In this document: piece by piece, positions 20,754 to 25,599 of the stretch
Layout of the letters: each line of letters starts with the position of its first letter
Position numbering within the stretch: position 1 is the first letter of the stretch
Virus record (IMG/VR): IMGVR_UViG_3300006919_000391
Location: 1-25,599 of that record
Length of the DNA: 25,599 nucleotides
Reading direction: 5' to 3' (one strand)
DNA from: a virus
Notes under the pieces: model-generated
Database searches by the model: none
What the model saw: only the letters and a program-made list of their open reading frames with translations
What the model was told of the DNA's origin: nothing
Program-made: the position numbers and the translations under genes

Positions 20754-21278
20754 TTGAAACTAGACAAAAACACACCCCACGATCTGATACGGCAAGAGAT
20801 CCGCAACTGGGTGGATCAGGTGCTGGACATTCCTTCAGACCACTTTAATGGTCTGTCGGCCTGCCCGTTTGCCAAGCCAGCCTTAGACAAAGGCAAGGTA
20901 GATATCCGCATCGGTGGGAAGCACACGGTCTGGGACACGGTTGATTACTTCCCCCCTGACCGTGATCTAGTGATTGTCTGCCCGATTTTTGCTGACAAGT
21001 GGCTTCCGGATTCAATCGAAAGTTTCTGTGAGCAACTGAACCGTGGTATCAAATCGGATGATCTGATAGCAATCCCTTTTATACCGGACATCGAAGGCGG
21101 CACTGAGCAGCCCGATGTAGAGTGTGAGAATTGGGATTACTTGATTGACGAGTCGTTTCCAATGATTTTTATTCAGCGGCTGTCTGAGTTGAAAGCAGCC
21201 TCCGCGAAGTTGCAGAAACGCGGGTATTACCTCAACGTCTCTAGCAAGTTTAGGGACTATGTAGAAAGCAGGGATTGA
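20754..21278 (+). CDS. DUF1415-like protein
   Basis: 174 residues from a probable TTG two bases after the previous stop. IRNWVDQVLD followed by NGLSACPFAKPALDKGKVDI resembles the DUF1415 entry motif (W-x-x-x-V-x-x-L-x-x-C-P-F-A-x-x). The rest is alpha/beta with DLVIVCPIFADKW and a C-terminal coiled helix. Related proteins occur in marine phages; function unknown. The rare start and lack of a strong ribosome binding site suggest coupling to the upstream miniprotein. Confidence 0.65.
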   Translation: MKLDKNTPHDLIRQEIRNWVDQVLDIPSDHFNGLSACPFAKPALDKGKVDIRIGGKHTVWDTVDYFPPDRDLVIVCPIFADKWLPDSIESFCEQLNRGIKSDDLIAIPFIPDIEGGTEQPDVECENWDYLIDESFPMIFIQRLSELKAASAKLQKRGYYLNVSSKFRDYVESRD

Positions 21279-21279
21279 T

Positions 21280-21408
21280 ATGGCAGGACGTGGCAAGAAG
21301 ATGGGCAAGAAGACCATGGTCAAGAAGGGCAATGGCGGCGGCTCTCCGGGCAAAAAGAAGAATGCCAACCGTCGTAAGCGTGGCGGGGGCATGGGCTACG
21401 GCGGCTGA
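21280..21408 (+). CDS. 42-residue Lys/Gly-rich miniprotein
   Basis: MAGRGKKMGKKTMVKKGNGG then a tail with KKKNANRRKRGGGMGYGG: about 40% basic, no acidic residue. Starts one base after the previous stop and ends by TGATG overlap with the next gene, so it sits in a coupled run. AAAGCAGGG lies upstream of the ATG. No family recognised; likely nucleic-acid binding by composition. Confidence 0.7.
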   Translation: MAGRGKKMGKKTMVKKGNGGGSPGKKKNANRRKRGGGMGYGG

Positions 21409-21767
21409 TGTCCAAGGTAGAACCGACAAGAGACCCACGGGGACGCTTTGTTCCCGGTGTGAGCGGCAACCCCTCTGGTAGATCTAAAGGGGCTGTCGGT
21501 CTCATGTCACGATTACGCTCAGTGCTTGCTGAAGAGGTCGCAGACGGGGTGACCCGTGCAGATGAAATGGTTGCCCTGATCCATCAGGCCATCCGTGAAG
21601 ACCCCGTCAAGGCATGGCCCATCCTGAAAGACTTTGTTGCACGGGATGAAGGCCCAGTGGAGCAAGTACACAAACTGCAAGTAGCCCAAGAGGAGCAGCG
21701 GCAGGCGGATCAAGAGGTGGATATCGCCCTTGAAGCGTACTTGCAGCGTCAGATGATCGATGATTGA
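21408..21767 (+). CDS. DUF5681-domain protein, possible small terminase subunit
   Basis: 119 residues. GRFVPGVSGNPSGRSKGAVG (residues about 12-31) is the DUF5681 signature (G-x-F-x-x-G-x-S-G-N-P-x-G-R-P/S-x-G), found in short phage proteins beside terminase or portal genes. The remainder is helical with a C-terminal coiled coil (VHKLQVAQEEQRQADQEVD). Its place just before the portal and the domain's usual company suggest a small terminase subunit that recognises DNA, but terL itself is 4.4 kb upstream. Confidence 0.72.
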   Translation: MSKVEPTRDPRGRFVPGVSGNPSGRSKGAVGLMSRLRSVLAEEVADGVTRADEMVALIHQAIREDPVKAWPILKDFVARDEGPVEQVHKLQVAQEEQRQADQEVDIALEAYLQRQMIDD

Positions 21768-23541
21768 TAGCAGTGCATCCAACCTATTCTTGGAAGTAGA
21801 GAACGCAATCGACTTCCGCGACCGCCACATGGTGTCCATGAAGGACATGATCAAGCGGTACGCCGGCACCGATTACAACAACACCTACACCCACGACGTA
21901 CAGCCTGATGTTGACAACCACGCCTTTGAGTACATCTCACTGGTGTTGCCAAAGATTGTTTACGACAACCCCGCCGTCAAGATTGATAGCCGTCGCCCAA
22001 CCTTGCAGGGTGAGACGGTGGCAAAGGTTCAGTTGGCAATGAACCGTTGGATCAACGACACACAATTCCGAGAGACACTGCACCGTGCTGCCATGGACAT
22101 GATGTTCGGGTGGGGTGTTTTGATGACTGTAAGTGAGCCTGTCCCCGGTCAAAGGCCAGCGGATGAGGCAGTCAAGAGCCTCCCACGGGTGTATCGCATC
22201 GCTCCTGAGCATTTCTTCATGGACCCCAAGGCTGGTCACTGGACCGAGTCGCGGTTTATGGGCCACTCCTACGCCATGTTGCGTGAAGAATTGATTGACG
22301 CAGCCGAGAACGATGACACTTACGATATGGAGGCTATCCAAGAACTTGCCGGCAACTCTGGCATGAACAAGCATGATGGCACCAGCACTTACCAAGAGAC
22401 CAGTAAGTACAGAGACGAAGTAGCCATCTATGAAATCTGGTGCCCCAACACAGGATCAGAAGCCGAAAGCGACGGAAAGCATCACGGGATGCTCTACACG
22501 CTCGCTGTTGCTGGTCCCACCTCTACCGATGATGAACCCTTCGTCGGATACGTCAGGGCACCACAGCCTTACTACGGGCCACGATCTGGTCCGTACACCC
22601 TTCTTGGTATTTACAACGTCCCCGGAGACCCGTATCCCCTTAGTCCCCTGACTGCGACCAACCAACTTACCCAAGAGATCAACGGGTCTTTGCGGCAGTT
22701 GGTCAGTAACGGGCAGTCCTACAAGCGGATCTATCTGGTTGACGCGAAGAACAAGAAGTTGGCGACCGACATCAAGGAGATGCCCGACCGCTTTGTGATT
22801 CCAGTTGAAGGTTTGGACACCCAGCGTGTCATGCCGATGGAGTTGGGTGGCATCACCGCCCAGCACGTCCAGTACCAGAACCTGCTAACAGATAAACTGG
22901 ATAGACAGTCTGGCATCAACGATGCCCAGCGTGGCAATCTTTCTGGAGATGCAACCGCAACCGCAGTTGCCGTGGCTGAATCAGGTGCCACCGTCCGGCT
23001 TGCCCACATCCAGCGTCAATTTGCCGAAGGTGTGAAGGATTCGCTCCACACTGTCCTGTGGTACTTCTTCCACGACAACACAATCGTGCTGCCGCTGGGG
23101 CGAGATGCCATGATGCAGTTGGGTGAGATTGACCCCATCTTTACGGGCGGGGACGTGGACGGCGACTACGACGATCTCCTGATGACAATTGACCCGTACT
23201 CGATGGAGCGTACCTCTGAGGTGGTTCTTCAGCGTCGGGCCATCGAAGTTGTCCAACTGATCGGGAATATCGCACCCCTGTTCGCTCAAGCCCCGTGGGT
23301 CGATTGGCCTTCTGTGATGGCGATGCTTGGTCAAACCATGAACATCCCAAGCCTTGGCAGCATTATTGACCTTGAGAAGGCCGCAGAAGCGATGCAACAG
23401 GGTATGATTGGTCCCGCCGGCAGTGGCGGTGGCGGCGTGTCACAAATGGCTCCTAGTGAGAACCCAGTTGCTGGCACCAACGAGAACCAACAACAGATTG
23501 ACGCTGCACTTAGAAGCGTAGTAGCAAGGGCTGGAGTATGA
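21760..23541 (+). CDS. Portal protein
   Basis: 593 residues. Portal proteins form the dodecameric ring at the capsid vertex. Evidence: length and alpha/beta composition, VDNHAFEYISLVLPKIVYDN and the following MDMMFGWGVLM segment typical of portal N-terminal cores, RIAPEHFFMDPKAG (the common R-x-x-P-x-x-x-x-x-D-P region), and a long helical stem/crown region (LDRQSGINDAQRGNLSGDAT then ATAVAVAESG) that is well conserved in podovirus-like portals. A C-terminal Gly/Gln-rich tail follows. Starts 8 bases inside the previous gene and ends by ATGA overlap with the next. Confidence 0.88.
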   Translation: MIDSSASNLFLEVENAIDFRDRHMVSMKDMIKRYAGTDYNNTYTHDVQPDVDNHAFEYISLVLPKIVYDNPAVKIDSRRPTLQGETVAKVQLAMNRWINDTQFRETLHRAAMDMMFGWGVLMTVSEPVPGQRPADEAVKSLPRVYRIAPEHFFMDPKAGHWTESRFMGHSYAMLREELIDAAENDDTYDMEAIQELAGNSGMNKHDGTSTYQETSKYRDEVAIYEIWCPNTGSEAESDGKHHGMLYTLAVAGPTSTDDEPFVGYVRAPQPYYGPRSGPYTLLGIYNVPGDPYPLSPLTATNQLTQEINGSLRQLVSNGQSYKRIYLVDAKNKKLATDIKEMPDRFVIPVEGLDTQRVMPMELGGITAQHVQYQNLLTDKLDRQSGINDAQRGNLSGDATATAVAVAESGATVRLAHIQRQFAEGVKDSLHTVLWYFFHDNTIVLPLGRDAMMQLGEIDPIFTGGDVDGDYDDLLMTIDPYSMERTSEVVLQRRAIEVVQLIGNIAPLFAQAPWVDWPSVMAMLGQTMNIPSLGSIIDLEKAAEAMQQGMIGPAGSGGGGVSQMAPSENPVAGTNENQQQIDAALRSVVARAGV

Positions 23542-23834
23542 TCTACCTGTTCAAAACCAAAGAGGGTGCTGAGATCGAGTTGGACTTTCCAATGGGGACT
23601 GCTCCCAAGATCGGTGACTGGATCATTCGCAACGGTGTGGAGATGCAGCGTGTGGTTTCGTTCCATCTTGACGAAAGCGGCATCGCTCGCAAGACCCACC
23701 AGTACCCGTACGTCTCCAACGCTCTGCCCCGCAAACTAGAGGGCTGTGACCTTAACAAGCAAGGCAAGCCAATCATCACTTCTCAGAATCATGAGAAAGA
23801 GATTATGAGCCAGCACGGCTACACAAAAGAGTAA
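23538..23834 (+). CDS. FmdB-like small phage protein between portal and scaffold
   Basis: 98 residues. MIYLFKTKEGAEIELDFPMG, then MQRVVS and YPYVSNALPR, with GKPIITSQNHEKEIMSQHGY at the end. This is the plan of a phage protein often placed next to the portal or scaffold gene; the N-terminus resembles FmdB-type domains but the zinc-binding cysteines are missing. Function unknown, probably morphogenesis. Starts at ATGA within the portal stop. Confidence 0.68.
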   Translation: MIYLFKTKEGAEIELDFPMGTAPKIGDWIIRNGVEMQRVVSFHLDESGIARKTHQYPYVSNALPRKLEGCDLNKQGKPIITSQNHEKEIMSQHGYTKE

Positions 23835-23851
23835 ATGGTACGATGTAGTCC

Positions 23852-24730
23852 ATGGAAATGGACAACAATATCGTTGAACCCGAATCTGAAACCCCCGTAA
23901 CTGAGGAGCCTACTTCTCAAGCGGTAGAGACATCGAACCCGACCGAGTCGGACGATGCTGTACTTGACCGCTTGCTAGGTGGTGAACCAGCCAAGGAGGA
24001 AACTCCTGCTGCTGAACCTGAGACCCCGCAGGTCGATAGTGAAGCGGTGGAAAAAGCCGTCAGTGTGTTGAAACGTGATGGTGTCCCAGACTCAGTCATT
24101 GCACAAATGAAAGAGTCCGACATGCAAGGGCTTACCGAATGGGCCGACAGTGCTGCCAAGAGGCAAGCAGAAGTTGACAAATTCGGTAACCGGCTCAAGG
24201 CTTTGGAAGAAGGGAACAAGGAGAAAGAAGCAGAGAGTCAACCTGACACCTCTGCGGAAGACCCCTTCCTTTCGGTAGAAGCAAAGTATGGCGAAGACGC
24301 TGCCAAGCCACTGCGTGAGATGGCGGAGCAAATGCAAGCCCAACTCGCACAGGTTCAACACATGGCAATTTCATCGGAATTGTCGCGTGCCGAAAACAAC
24401 ATGCAGGCCGTGTGGTCTGACAAAGAATTGGACCGTGACAAAATTACTACTTCTATGCAAGCCCTAGCCGAACAGCATCCGGGCCGCTTTAAGTCAGTTG
24501 AAGAGATGATGTTTGTGGCGTGTTGTGATATTTATGGTGAACCCAACTTGGACTCGCTTGACGAGAAGAAGTTGCAGAAGCCAACAAAAGCACAGCCCAC
24601 GCCCATCCGAACGTCGGCACCAACCCCTTCGCCTAAGAAGGAGTTGACTCCCGCACAGAAGGAAGACGCAATCTTGGACGCGATTATGGGCGGCAAGTCT
24701 GCAAGTGAGGCGAAGGCAATGTTCTCATAA
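23852..24730 (+). CDS. Probable scaffolding protein
   Basis: 292 residues. Very acidic Glu/Pro/Thr-rich N-terminus (about residues 1-55), a helical coiled-coil middle (RQAEVDKFGNRLKALEEGNK and LREMAEQMQAQLAQVQHM), and a positively charged C-terminal end with LTPAQKEDAILDAIMGGKSA. Acidic head, coiled coil and small C-terminal helical domain, immediately before the capsid gene, is the standard scaffold arrangement. An alternative ATG lies at 23858; neither has a good ribosome binding site. Confidence 0.75.
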   Translation: MEMDNNIVEPESETPVTEEPTSQAVETSNPTESDDAVLDRLLGGEPAKEETPAAEPETPQVDSEAVEKAVSVLKRDGVPDSVIAQMKESDMQGLTEWADSAAKRQAEVDKFGNRLKALEEGNKEKEAESQPDTSAEDPFLSVEAKYGEDAAKPLREMAEQMQAQLAQVQHMAISSELSRAENNMQAVWSDKELDRDKITTSMQALAEQHPGRFKSVEEMMFVACCDIYGEPNLDSLDEKKLQKPTKAQPTPIRTSAPTPSPKKELTPAQKEDAILDAIMGGKSASEAKAMFS

Positions 24731-24742
24731 AGGGTTTAAGAC

Positions 24743-25599
24743 ATGGGATCTCCAGTCCAAACCTTCGTTGACTTCGTTAACTCAACAGGCCCAACCTACA
24801 TGACTTCCGCTGAGGAAGTCGTTAACGAAGCAGTGAAGAATACTTATTGCTTCTCACGACTCTTGAAAGACAAGGGCGATGAGAAAACTGTTCAAGGTGG
24901 CAGCGAAATTCGTGACGTTGTCATGTTTGATGAAAACAGCACCTACGCACACTACCAGCCAAACGAAGTGTTCTCTTGGTCAAACCCACAAGTGACCGAC
25001 ACGATCACCCAACACTGGCGGTTTGCTATTGACCATATGTCGTTTACTGACGCTGAAATCGAATTGAACTTCGGTGAAGGTCTGTCGGCTGATGGTGCCA
25101 AGGCTGTGTACAAGCGGCTCAAGCGAATCAAAGAGCAGCGGATGATGACCTCCATGCTGAACGGCATGGAAGCCGACCTCTTCCGTCCAACCTTTGGTAA
25201 CGCCACTGAGATGGAAGGGGCCAACGGCAAGTTGCCATCGTCCATTCCTTCGTTCATTACCGAGAAGTGCTTTGACGCTACTGGCGTTACTGGTCGCTTC
25301 CGTGGTGGACGGCCTCTTGGCTACTCCAGCACTGTGATGGGTGTTGATCCAACCACCGAGCATCGCCGGTCGAACGAAGTGGTCTTCTACAACAAAAAGG
25401 CCACCGCCAACTCCGGTGCCCAAACGAAGCCTGCTAACTTCAACTCGCACTACAACGAGGCTGCTCTTGAGTCCAGCACCACTACCATCTTTGATTTGGT
25501 CGGTGCGTTTGATGAGATGTTCTTGCGATTGCAATACATCCCACCAAGCACTCAATCGCAATACTTCGAGGATGCCAGCCTTAACCGGCAGATCATTCT
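24743..25599 (+). CDS. Major capsid protein (truncated by window end)
   Basis: At least 285 codons, open to the right edge. Begins MGSPVQTFVDFVNSTGPTYM, then GGSEIRDVVMFDENSTYAHY and WSNPQVTDTITQHWRFAIDH, followed by a helical spine (EQRMMTSMLNGMEADLF). Position right after the scaffold, a strong AAAGGG eight bases upstream, and an alpha/beta pattern with a long spine-like helix fit an HK97-fold capsid protein of podovirus-like phages. The family is not pinned down from sequence alone. Confidence 0.8.
   Translation, partial: MGSPVQTFVDFVNSTGPTYMTSAEEVVNEAVKNTYCFSRLLKDKGDEKTVQGGSEIRDVVMFDENSTYAHYQPNEVFSWSNPQVTDTITQHWRFAIDHMSFTDAEIELNFGEGLSADGAKAVYKRLKRIKEQRMMTSMLNGMEADLFRPTFGNATEMEGANGKLPSSIPSFITEKCFDATGVTGRFRGGRPLGYSSTVMGVDPTTEHRRSNEVVFYNKKATANSGAQTKPANFNSHYNEAALESSTTTIFDLVGAFDEMFLRLQYIPPSTQSQYFEDASLNRQII

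Noticed and set aside
1-25599. CRISPR array, insertion sequence, integrase or diversity-generating retroelement
   Set aside because: No regularly spaced repeats, transposase, recombinase or reverse transcriptase motifs were seen; the leader repeats are irregular and associated with gene starts.

Overview
The window is part of the genome of a tailed double-stranded DNA bacteriophage (Caudoviricetes). A large terminase, portal, probable scaffold and major capsid protein lie together with a block of phage recombination genes. There are no rRNA or tRNA genes, and genes are packed with ATGA, TAATG and longer overlaps. Several small genes (HNH nuclease, the KDACYHKVK family, DUF5872-like and DUF6321-like proteins) belong to families I know mainly from marine viral sequences, so an aquatic phage is likely. 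The host cannot be read directly. One protein with a PEP-CTERM-like tail hints at an envelope-complex host such as a planctomycete or another PVC bacterium, but that is weak.

There are three blocks. (1) 1-5163, rightward: the end of a late module, a giant 'polyvalent' protein with a DUF7178-like N-terminus, a probable ADP-ribosyltransferase domain and an LPD38-like C-terminus, probably injected with the DNA. (2) 14568 down to 5222, leftward: the early/metabolic module. Its far end is a compact recombination operon (replication-like protein, RecE-type PD-(D/E)XK exonuclease, ERF annealing protein, DUF736-like protein with an SSB-type tail) that stops at a strong intrinsic terminator facing the giant gene. 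RusA lies in the opposite direction beside it. Upstream are a zincin, a PD-(D/E)XK-like protein, an invertebrate-type lysozyme, a DUF932 protein, a glycine-rich membrane protein and several unknowns. Many of these are preceded by a reiterated leader: a GC hairpin, often with a UNCG-type tetraloop, then a TTATC-containing element and a near-constant ribosome binding site. (3) 15041 to the right end: the packaging/morphogenesis module, starting at a divergent promoter region (about 14930-15000). It holds TerL, two overlapping small genes, a 276-base non-coding stretch that looks like a structured RNA, a membrane/lysis-like trio, HNH, a run of tiny polybasic proteins, a lipoprotein/membrane-protein overlap, a DUF5681 protein, portal, an FmdB-like protein, scaffold and a truncated capsid gene.

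Two small leftward genes are hidden within block 3. One (18461-18739) has a very strong ribosome binding site and lies antisense inside a larger reading frame. The other (20230-20523) is a ribbon-helix-helix regulator that appears to be leaderless and overlaps tail-to-tail with a membrane protein gene. These, the structured RNA candidate and the repeated leaders are the most unusual parts. All identifications come from reading the sequence and from memory of protein families; no searches were run.
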